Shown here: positions 1 to 6,627 of the stretch, piece after piece
Layout of the letters: every line of letters starts with the position of its first letter
Numbering within the stretch: the stretch's first letter is position 1
Assembly: GCA_011523365.1 (NCBI GenBank)
Contig: WTGY01000113.1
Span: 51,434 to 115,433 of the forward strand
Direction of reading: 5' to 3'
DNA length: 64,000 bases
Source: Caldilineaceae bacterium
GTDB taxonomy: Bacteria > Chloroflexota > Anaerolineae > Caldilineales > Caldilineaceae
The notes under the pieces: generated by a model
What the model was told of the DNA's origin: nothing
The model's input: only the letters and a program-made list of their open reading frames with translations
Databases searched by the model: none
Position numbers and translations under genes: made by a program

Positions 1-353
1 ACCTCGAGCGGGAAGTGAAATCTTTCGGGGATATGTCAGATCGGCTAGACGATCTCGAAGCCATCTGGGACGGGCCTGGACCTGTCTATGGCGAAAACGG
101 GCACTGCATCCTCGCCACAGCCGGCGCTGGCGGCCCCCTCCTCACCCTGCAGCACCAGACCATTGTCCGCTACATGGCCCAGTTCGATTCCTTGCCCACC
201 GAATACAGCATGTATTCCGTCCAGGGCGACCCTGAAAGCAGGGAAATTCTGATCTTCTACAAGACCCACGATGAAAGGCCGCTCTATGTGATCGAACGCT
301 GGCAAGGCTGCGAATTTCGCGGCAGCAGCGACTGGATGGCGGCCGAGGGATAA
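1..353 (+). CDS. C-terminal part of a secreted W-x-G-C-E family protein (5' end outside window)
   Basis: The frame is open to the left edge, so the true start lies outside the window; GTG at 15 and ATG at 33 are only internal candidates. The first visible residues (LEREVKSFGDMSDRLDDLEA) match the coiled-coil segment that follows the signal peptide in the relatives at 723-1187 and 15925-16404. The C-terminus carries the family signature VIERWQGCEFRGSSDW. A broken near-copy lies at 16466-16862 on the minus strand and shares the block LTLQHxTIVR and the whole tail. I do not recognise the family and propose no biochemical role; its relatives indicate an exported protein. It lies just upstream of the 512-1424 cluster on the same strand. 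Confidence 0.6.
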   Translation, partial: LEREVKSFGDMSDRLDDLEAIWDGPGPVYGENGHCILATAGAGGPLLTLQHQTIVRYMAQFDSLPTEYSMYSVQGDPESREILIFYKTHDERPLYVIERWQGCEFRGSSDWMAAEG

Positions 354-511
354 AGCATATGCCAAAGAGGGAGGCCAGGCCCGCCGCGGCCGCCACCGAG
401 GATATATATATTCGCCACGAAGTCGCAGCCTTGCTCGTTTTCCAGCTGTAGGCAGTCGACAACAGGCCGACTCCAATACCTTTACAAGGAGTACCCAGGG
501 ATGTCAGAGAG

Positions 512-805
512 ATGAAAGTACGAGACCGCAGTCGCAGACACAGCTGGGAGGTTTTACGAACGGACCGTCACGAATCGGGCGGCTACAGCGAGGTTGAATA
601 CTGCAGCAAGTGCAACGCCAGGCGGGAGGTGCTTTATCCGCCCGGAATCATCACCAGTTCGGACCCGATACCCGTACCCGAGTATTGTCCCGTGCATGTG
701 GGGAGAGAGGGAATGTCTTACGATGAAACGCGCTCTGATTCTTATCGCGTTGCTGGCCCTCATCGCGCCGACCCTGTTATTCGCTCAGGAGGAGGTTACG
801 ATTGA
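512..805 (+). CDS. small putative zinc-binding protein
   Basis: A 97-residue frame starting MKVRDRSRRHSWEV, with a CSKCNARRE knuckle and a second PEYCPVH motif, suggests a small Zn-ribbon-like fold. The tail overlaps the start of the next gene (723) by about 80 bases in another frame, so the true protein may be shorter or the last residues may be non-native. A remnant of the same stretch (KYCPGGTGRE in translation) lies directly upstream of the paralogous gene at 15925-16404, so the two-gene unit was duplicated together. A distantly similar HxW...CxxC small protein is encoded at 50286-50498. Function unknown; existence supported mainly by the duplicated context. Confidence 0.45.
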   Translation: MKVRDRSRRHSWEVLRTDRHESGGYSEVEYCSKCNARREVLYPPGIITSSDPIPVPEYCPVHVGREGMSYDETRSDSYRVAGPHRADPVIRSGGGYD

Positions 806-1187
806 GGGCCTGAACGACAAGGTGCAAGCCCTGTCCACAGACCTGATTATTCTCGCCAAGGAGCTTCGGGGGCTGGGTGACCGGGTGACGGCCTTGGAGG
901 CAGATCAGATCATACCTGCCGGCGAGTTCTGCGTTGTGTCGGCGAACACGGGGATGGACGGTCCGACCGGTTTCCAGTTGCGTCCGGAGACGATCGACAG
1001 GTATCTGAACAGTTATGGGAAGCTGCCTGAAGGCATAAGCCTGCAGGACGCCAGAATCTTTCCTGAAAGCGGGATATTGGAGATGCGCTACGTTGTGCTG
1101 GACTCGATGTATGACATTGAGATCGTCGAGAGCTGGCGCGGCTGCGAATTCAAAGGCGTGGAGTTAGAGGATGTGGCGGCACCATAG
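723..1187 (+). CDS. exported coiled-coil protein, W-x-G-C-E family
   Basis: I chose ATG 723 because it begins a textbook signal peptide (MKRALILIALLALIAPTLLFAQ) after a purine-rich GGGGAGAGAGGG stretch; longer in-frame starts lack this. The mature protein has a short heptad region (LNDKVQALSTDLIILAKELR, then DRVTALEAD) and a C-terminal domain ending VESWRGCEFKGVELED. It is closely related to the protein at 15925-16404, with near-identical signal peptide and coiled coil, while the middle differs. The next gene starts at the base after its stop, so the two are almost certainly co-transcribed. Predicted periplasmic or surface location; function unknown. Confidence 0.75.
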   Translation: MKRALILIALLALIAPTLLFAQEEVTIEGLNDKVQALSTDLIILAKELRGLGDRVTALEADQIIPAGEFCVVSANTGMDGPTGFQLRPETIDRYLNSYGKLPEGISLQDARIFPESGILEMRYVVLDSMYDIEIVESWRGCEFKGVELEDVAAP

Positions 1188-1424
1188 ATGAGAAAGCTCA
1201 GCTTAACCCGCAGGGGCAGAAGAAGGGTCTACAGCGACGCCCGTATCGCCCAAGTTCTACTTTTTCTGGACAGGAGCGACAAGGGGATGAATCGCATTGC
1301 AGAGGAGCTAGATATTCCGCGCGGCACGATTGCACAATGGAAGCAGCGCTACCTGGACGAGGAGGAGTTCGCGGAACGGATAGACAAGTTCATCGACTTG
1401 GAAGAGGAGGGCGACGAAGATTAG
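1188..1424 (+). CDS. small helix-turn-helix protein
   Basis: A 78-residue basic-then-acidic protein whose ATG directly follows the TAG of the upstream gene, implying translational coupling. Residues about 33-55 (MNRIAEELDIPRGTIAQWKQ and following) form a clear helix-turn-helix of the kind found in Xre/transposase-type DNA-binding domains; the tail is Glu/Asp rich (LEEEGDED). It could regulate the operon or be the N-terminal fragment of a larger regulator. No enzymatic motif is visible. Confidence 0.6.
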   Translation: MRKLSLTRRGRRRVYSDARIAQVLLFLDRSDKGMNRIAEELDIPRGTIAQWKQRYLDEEEFAERIDKFIDLEEEGDED

Positions 1425-1522
1425 GAAACGCGTGCGCATAGCGCCCGTGATGTTCCTTACCGTATGTATGACTTAAGGGTAGCTTTTTGCAAAATAGAAG
1501 TAATGGAACTCTGGTCACAGCT

Positions 1523-1813
1523 ATGACCTACCGCGACGCCGAAATCACCGCAGACAGCGTCGGCCAAGCCTTGCTAACCGAATCGGGCGCCGAACCTATC
1601 CGCTTTGAATGGGCCTGGGAAGGCTGTGAATTGTGGGAAGCCGCGCGCGGCACAACTGCATCCAATCACGGGCAGCATGGGGAGATGGTTCTACTTTCGT
1701 CCGGAGAGGATGGTGTGATTGTGAATATGTGGCGTCATCTACAACGATTTGATCTCAGATGGGGTGTACGAGTAGTCCGTTTGTATAGGCATTTTCGACT
1801 GATTCTGCCTTGA
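1523..1813 (+). CDS. degraded or short W-x-G-C-E family protein
   Basis: Starting at ATG 1523 the product reads MTYRDAEITADSVGQALL and contains FEWAWEGCELWEAARG, the same W-x-G-C-(E/D) signature as the neighbours, but here near the middle rather than the end. No signal peptide is present and no good ribosome-binding site precedes this ATG or the upstream TTG at 1487. Residues beyond about 60 look unlike the family. I regard it as a decaying paralogue in the same duplicated cluster; it could alternatively be a genuine short variant. Confidence 0.3.
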   Translation: MTYRDAEITADSVGQALLTESGAEPIRFEWAWEGCELWEAARGTTASNHGQHGEMVLLSSGEDGVIVNMWRHLQRFDLRWGVRVVRLYRHFRLILP

Positions 1814-1829
1814 TTAGAGAACCCCCTTA

Positions 1830-1870
1830 AGCTGTCTTCTGGGTCCCCGCACCGGAAGACAGCTGTTTTC
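1830..1870 (+). terminator. intrinsic terminator candidate
   Basis: A perfect 10-bp inverted repeat (AGCTGTCTTC / GAAGACAGCT) with a 15-nt loop is followed by GTTTTC. It sits just after the last reading frame of the 0.5-1.8 kb plus-strand cluster. Confidence 0.6.
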
Positions 1871-2143
1871 AGTGCATGTAACGTTTATGAGTCAGCGGGG
1901 ACCTTGGCCAGCTCTCTGTGCGCCCAAAGGCGTAAACTCGACGCAGAGGTTCTCATATAGGGAGTTATGGAACGTAGTCAGACGTCGTGGAACGGAGGGC
2001 GGCCAGGTATCGCTAGGCAAATGCCAGAGACAAGTCTCCTTGACTCGATCACAAAGCTGAAAGCGGCGAAGTTTACCTGGCGTGGTCAGTTTTCAGCCGA
2101 TTAGGTTTGGTTGACATTCAGGGAAGGCCGTTCAAAGGCGTGT

Positions 2144-2784
2144 TTACTCGTGGGGGTCGAGAAAGAAACCCCAGTCGGGTTTATTCAGCGCCGGCCCGGG
2201 TTCCTCTGTCATCGTTACGAAATCGCTTCTGAATGGCATAAATTCACCGATGATTGCGTCATGCGCCGTATTCCGCGCCAAGTAGCGGACCTCCTCCCGA
2301 TACAGTTCAATGGCTTGAGCTCCGGAGATTTCATTCTTGCAGGCGGGGCAGCGGATGGAGTTATCGTTTCATCCGCCGGCGCGGAAAATCGCAGTCCGGC
2401 CTCACCGCATGCCGGTCATCGCGGCGACTGCAGTCGATTTGCGGCCGCATGACCGGAGGCGGGTACGCCCTCGTCGTCGAGCCACTGGTTGATCAACTCA
2501 CGCAGTGGCGCGGGCAGCCGGTAGGAGAACTCATCGCTCTCAGCCAGCCGCCGGCCGTCGAGGATATGGTAGATCTTGTCCTTCTTCTTGGACCGGCACA
2601 GGCTGCATGCGCAGGCGGCGTAGAATTTTTTCCACAGCAGGCCCCAGGCGTTGAAGAAGTGGCCGTGGGACAGGCCGCTGACGTCGTTGGTTACGGAGGA
2701 ACTTGCGGTGAAAGGTAGAAGGCGCCGGTTGACCGTGAAGGCCCGGAACGTTCTGCTTCTTGTCGCCGCCGTCGCGGCGCTCAC
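2144..2784 (-). pseudogene. broken minus-strand gene with two Cys-knuckle segments
   Basis: Two minus-strand stretches look protein-coding but are in different frames. The first (about 2784-2416) contains CACSLCRSKKKDKIYHILDG and a helical tail LRELINQWLDDEG. The second (2368-2144) reads IRCPACKNEISGAQAIELYR and ends in GFFLDPHE before TAA; it has no start codon of its own because a TGA lies just upstream. The simplest reading is one Cys-rich gene broken by a frameshift near 2370-2420. The 5' part overlaps the LRR pseudogene on the other strand, so the true start probably lies below 2700. Function unknown. Confidence 0.3.
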
Positions 2785-3299
2785 ACCTCTTTCCCGCCAC
2801 AGTTATTTTGCAACACAGGCGCAGACGAAGACGGCAGAGAGTTTGGCCGCGCCGGTGCTGTCCGCGTCGTCGACAGGCGCGAACACGGTGGCCCTGCGAA
2901 GGAACGCGGTTTCGGGCGCGGCGCGGCACAAGTTGTGGGCGTGGTGGAAGAGCGTCACAACGGCTGGCAGCAACTTGACGGCGGCGACCACGGAAAGGGC
3001 AGTGCTCACTGCCCTTTCCGTGGCAACGAACGGCGCCAGATGGTCGCGCAGCGACAACTGGCTGACCGAACTGCCGGTCTCCACCTGGTACGGTGTCTCT
3101 ACGGACGCGAGCGGACGTGTGACCGGATTGGACCTGTAAAGTAACGGGCTGCGCGGCCCAATTCCGGATCTGAGCGCCCTCACTAAACTGACAGTGCTGG
3201 AGCTCGGATACAACCGGTTGACTGGGCCCAATCCCGGACCTGCATGCTCTCACTCAATTACCTATTGCTACACGCTTGGCTGTTATAAACTCAGGCTGA
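2708..3299 (+). pseudogene. exported leucine-rich-repeat protein, nonsense plus frameshift
   Basis: GTG 2708 has an upstream GGAGG and starts a signal-like segment (VLLLVAAVAALTPLS). Downstream is the conserved N-cap of bacterial LRR surface proteins: ATNGARWSRSDNWL, then TWYGVSTDASGRVTGLDL. The frame then hits TAA at 3137-3139 but continues intact as SNGLRGPIPDLSALTKLTVL, i.e. the expected LRR consensus. A second lesion, one extra G near 3230, moves the next repeat (GPIPDLHALTQLP) to another frame, which ends at TGA 3297-3299. The protein would be secreted and surface-exposed if intact; here it is inactivated by at least two changes. Confidence 0.7.
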
Positions 3300-3325
3300 C
3301 CATCACTCACCCGGGAGACAACGCC

Positions 3326-4042
3326 ATGTTCAAGAAACTTCTGATTGTCGGACTCGCAGTTCTTACCGCCGCCTGTGTGCCGATCCAGCCATTGCCACAA
3401 GAAGCAGGCATGGAGACAGAAGCAGTTGCGGAGATGCCTGGGCAATTCGCAAGTTGTGATCCAACGTATTCGATCCTGAAGGTTGGTTACAGCGCGGATG
3501 ATCTGCCGACCAGCGATGTGCCAGATTACGTTGACATTGTCAGGGTAGAATCCAGTCTGGATGGCGAAACCCTTACGGTCGTGTTCTATCTGGAGAGCCT
3601 GTCTCAGGAAGTGACAGTTAATCGGGAAGGCCTTTCTGATTTAGCTATAGATTCGGGCGGATCCGGAATTCCTTTCGAATACTATTGGAATGTCAATATC
3701 GATGTACAGGGCGCGGCGAAAAGCCCTAACAACAACACGCTCTTCGACTACATGTTCAGTGCTGTTATCGACCCGGGGTCGCTTAGCTTGGAATCACCGC
3801 CCACAGCTCTCGACTTCGAAGACGCACTGGACCTCAGCTTCTTTAGATTCGAGCATCCTGCTGACAGACAACGTCTTTCACGCTTGCACCATGCCGGGGC
3901 CGCCCAACTCCACATTTCCTACGAGGACAATTCCCTCACGTTCAGCAGTAAGGTGCCGGGGATAACGGACAACGCAACCCTTTTCTTCTATTCCGATGAC
4001 GTTCTGCTCGGACACGACGGCATTTCATGCCGCTCGGGTTAG
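3326..4042 (+). CDS. hypothetical lipoprotein
   Basis: ATG 3326 (after GGGAGA) begins a classical lipoprotein signal, MFKKLLIVGLAVLTAAC, with the lipobox Cys at residue 17; earlier in-frame starts run back into the LRR pseudogene. The mature 220 residues are acidic and appear beta-rich (SLDGETLTVVFYLESL; EDNSLTFSSKVPG), with the look of a repeated beta-sandwich. No catalytic motif is recognisable. Gene stands alone on the plus strand. Predicted to be anchored on the outer face of the membrane; role unknown. Confidence 0.7.
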   Translation: MFKKLLIVGLAVLTAACVPIQPLPQEAGMETEAVAEMPGQFASCDPTYSILKVGYSADDLPTSDVPDYVDIVRVESSLDGETLTVVFYLESLSQEVTVNREGLSDLAIDSGGSGIPFEYYWNVNIDVQGAAKSPNNNTLFDYMFSAVIDPGSLSLESPPTALDFEDALDLSFFRFEHPADRQRLSRLHHAGAAQLHISYEDNSLTFSSKVPGITDNATLFFYSDDVLLGHDGISCRSG

Positions 4043-5057
4043 TGCAAGCCGTTCCGCGGCGGACTAGAAAGCGATACTCGAAATAGAACGGATGTCGGTT
4101 GGAACGCTGTCCCAAATCTGTTCGTTGGACACCAAGCAGTGCTTTCTTGTCTTGCGTGCCATCCCAGTAGAGTGGGACGAAGGTATAGCTTCGCGCGCCT
4201 TCCGGTTTGGGAGGCCTTTGGTGTCTGGTGTGGTGTCCCCTTTTTATTTCAGGAGAAGGAACGATGAAGATCAAGAACATTCCAAGCGCGCAAAAGGACG
4301 CTGTGCTGCCCGACTGAGGTAGCCGGGACCTTAAAACAGGGACCCTACGCGCGGCAATCAGGCAGTTGAACATAGACTGGGGGGCGTTCCGGGAGATGTA
4401 ACGTCGGACGTTTGACGGTGTTGATATTTGTTGGACCTGTGCGTGGGCAATCCGCGAAGAACACTTTCTTTTGATCCTCGGAGGAACGCGGAGAACAGCA
4501 AGGGCGTTTGAGGTTTTCTTTACGCAAATGGGCGGCCCTGCGCGGATCAGTTGCACTATTGGGTCAGTTTGTCGTCGGTATGATGGGAAAGAGGGGCGCT
4601 TCGTGTAGTCAATTCAAGAGCCCATCTAACCACCCAGTTCAACATTTTGACCTATCTTCAACCCAAACTTCCAAATTGAAACGCCGCAGGAGGCCCGTAG
4701 AGCGCCTGGAATCGCATGTGGGTACCTGGGATACCTCTCGATTCGCGGTGTTTGGCTTGCTTTGCCGGCGGCGACCCGGTTTCGGACTGCGGCCGCCGCC
4801 GGCCGGCCGCAGTTGCAGGAGACAGTGGTTGCGGCGCTTGCCGGCTGGTGGAGCGTACACCTGTATTGATGCGCGTCTGCCTGGCGCAGCCCCCTCCTTT
4901 GTCGCAATTTGGCATCTTCGCGCCCTTGCTTTGGTGGTGTATACTGGGCAGTATAAATCGACGTTAAACGAATTTATCGCGTGTTTATGATGATGGACCT
5001 TTCTATGGGCTTTTCCATGGACCTTCCGGCGGGGATCTGCAGGCAGAGGACAACACG
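4043..5057 (+). other. kilobase without a supportable gene
   Basis: Candidate frames here lack start signals or recognisable domains. Two points are visible. At 4264-4317 an 18-codon frame (MKIKNIPSAQKDAVLPD) has an excellent AGGAGAAGG ribosome-binding site, and may be a gene stub or leader peptide. Around 4450-4500 a decayed copy of the 'cgcggagaac' dispersed repeat occurs. The integrase promoter lies at the right end. Confidence 0.4.
4930..4957 (+). promoter_or_regulatory. integrase promoter with overlapping dyad
   Basis: TTTGGT and TATAAA are separated by 16 bases, about 100 nt before the integrase start. The perfect dyad ATACTGGGCAGTAT (4941-4954) covers the spacer and -10, a typical repressor-operator position. 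The site is inferred from sequence only. Confidence 0.45.
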
Positions 5058-6041
5058 ATGAGCGAGGCGCCATCCGCACCAACGAGCGCAGGCGAGGGCG
5101 TCCTGGCCGCCATCCAGGACGCGGCGCTCGGGCTGGTCAGACCGTACGATTCCGAACAGGCGACGCGCTTCGAGGCCGCGCTCGAGGCGCTGGCGCCCAA
5201 CACGCGCCGCGCCTACGGCAGCGCGCTGGCAACCTGGGGACGCTGGGCCGCCTTGCTGGGCGTGCATGCGCTGACGCCGTCGCCGTTTGTGCTGCGCGCC
5301 TATCTGCGCGAACGGGCCGACAACGGCGCCGGTATCTCGTCGCTGCGGCTGACAGTGGCCGCGCTGCGCAAGGTGCAGGCGCTCGTCGGTGTGGAGCCGA
5401 CCGCGAACGACCAGATCGTGACCGACACGATCTCCGGCCTGGCGCGGCAGGCCTCGACGCCGCGGCAGGCGTACGCGCTGACCGCAGAGGCGCTGGCGGT
5501 TGTCACCGCGACCGCGTGCCAGCCGCGCGTGGGCCGGGGCGGCAAGATGGAGCGGCCCGAGCAGGCGCGTCGGCGGGGTCTGGTCGACATCGCGCTGTGC
5601 CGTGTGCTGTCGGACGCGGGCCTGCGCCGCTCGGAGGCGGCTGCGCTTACGTGGGATGACGTTGTGCGCTGGGACGACGGCTCGGGCCGGCTGACCGTGG
5701 GGCGCTCGAAGACGGATGCGGAGGCGCGCACGGTCTATTTGACGCCGGCGTCGGTGGAGGCCCTGGGTGCGATACGGCCGGCGGGCGCGCACGGGGCGGC
5801 TTCTGTGTTCGGGCTGTCCGCGGCTTCGATCTCGCGTCGCATCCGGGCCGCGGCCGCGGTGGCTGGGCTGGGGCAGGGTTTTTCCGGGCATTCGGGGCGG
5901 GTGGGGATGGCAAGGCGCATGGCCGCGGCCGGCGCGCCGACGCATGAGATTATGGCGCAGGGAAGATGGAAGACGGCGAGGATGGTCGAGGTCTATACAC
6001 GCTCGGAGGAGGCCGGACGCGCGGCAAAGTGGCTGGCGTGA
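5058..6041 (+). CDS. tyrosine recombinase / integrase
   Basis: A 327-residue site-specific recombinase that cuts and rejoins DNA through a phosphotyrosine intermediate. Residues about 30-125 form the SAM-like core-binding domain. The catalytic domain shows Arg190 in DAGLRRSEAAALTW, Lys218 in GRSKTD, His278/Arg281 in FSGHSGRVGM, Trp304 (the H/W position) in QGRWKTARM and the nucleophile Tyr313 in EVYTRSEE. Length is normal for this family. ATG 5058 follows AGAGGA. No tRNA or obvious att core was found beside it. The next frame is a truncated HEPN gene, consistent with an integration boundary. Whether it mobilised any of the accessory segments here cannot be decided from the window. Confidence 0.9.
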   Translation: MSEAPSAPTSAGEGVLAAIQDAALGLVRPYDSEQATRFEAALEALAPNTRRAYGSALATWGRWAALLGVHALTPSPFVLRAYLRERADNGAGISSLRLTVAALRKVQALVGVEPTANDQIVTDTISGLARQASTPRQAYALTAEALAVVTATACQPRVGRGGKMERPEQARRRGLVDIALCRVLSDAGLRRSEAAALTWDDVVRWDDGSGRLTVGRSKTDAEARTVYLTPASVEALGAIRPAGAHGAASVFGLSAASISRRIRAAAAVAGLGQGFSGHSGRVGMARRMAAAGAPTHEIMAQGRWKTARMVEVYTRSEEAGRAAKWLA

Positions 6042-6068
6042 TGCTGGGGGCAACGCAGGCTAAGATGC

Positions 6069-6383
6069 ATGCCGCGCGCCCGCGAGTTGGCCTGTCGCAT
6101 CTGCGCACAGAAAAGCCGTGCCCAAGCTGCTTTGCGCTATAATGCCCTGGTACTCGAGGGAATCGATCTTCCTTTCACCCATGACCTGAACGCGCTGCGC
6201 AATCTGCTGCCGGACAGCTGGCCCGTCCGGGCTGACCTGGCTGATCTGACCGGATGGGCTGTACAGGCCAGGTATCCCGGCGAGTGGCCGGATCCTTCGG
6301 CTGCTGAGTCGGAGGCCTGTGCTGTGTATAACGTTGTTGTGGTTTGTAAGTGTGAAGTGAGTGTTGGGTCTGATGGGGATTGA
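6069..6383 (+). pseudogene. truncated HEPN-domain protein
   Basis: The core LEGIDLPFTHDLNALRNLLP followed by LADLTGWAVQARYPGEWPDP is the signature of HEPN-domain proteins, often the toxic or RNase partner of MNT nucleotidyltransferase antitoxins. The usual N-terminal helix of about 30 residues is missing and the segment corresponding to the RX4-6H-bearing C-terminal helix is replaced by an unrelated tail (VVVVCKCEVSVGSDGD). No MNT gene is adjacent. It abuts the integrase, so truncation by an insertion or deletion at this junction is likely. Confidence 0.6.
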
Positions 6384-6391
6384 GGTTTTGA

Positions 6392-6445
6392 TTGACTACA
6401 CGAAAACCGCATGTTGTCGACTTCGATTCCAAGGCTATCGATCCT
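6392..6445 (+). repeat. direct repeat, left copy flanking the glycosyltransferase gene
   Basis: Shares two exact blocks, TTGACTACACGA and TGTCGACTTCG, plus intervening similarity with 9115-9170, in the same orientation and register. The pair brackets the gene at 6628-9096. Confidence 0.6.
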
Positions 6446-6514
6446 CGATATTGAGTACGCCTCCAGCACTCCGCCAGAAGAAGCATTCACTCATCGGAGC
6501 CGACCGCATCTGTC

Positions 6515-6564
6515 TCGATGCACTTCACTTTCCCCCTTACCTGGTCTAGCCATTGGGGCCAACC
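6515..6564 (+). promoter_or_regulatory. conserved ATTGGGGCCAACC leader, copy 1
   Basis: This segment, ending ATTGGGGCCAACC, is homologous to minus-strand segments at 12345-12399 and 19484-19537. Shared blocks are CGCATCxGTCxxGATxCAC and ATTGGGGxCAACC. Here it lies 64 nt before the glycosyltransferase ATG; in the other two it abuts the start codon region. It may be a promoter for a particular sigma factor or an RNA leader. Confidence 0.55.
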
Positions 6565-6627
6565 ATGCTCAGCGCAGTGGATTCAGGTCTGGCCGCGGTA
6601 AGGTTAATCTCTGATTGAAAGTAAAGC

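Noticed and set aside
4508..4990. 160-residue plus-strand frame and opposing minus-strand frames at 4.5-5.1 kb
   Set aside because: Low-complexity Arg/Pro/Gly composition, no ribosome-binding site, no recognisable domain.
6069..6383. HEPN-MNT toxin-antitoxin system
   Set aside because: No nucleotidyltransferase gene adjoins it and the HEPN domain is truncated at both ends.
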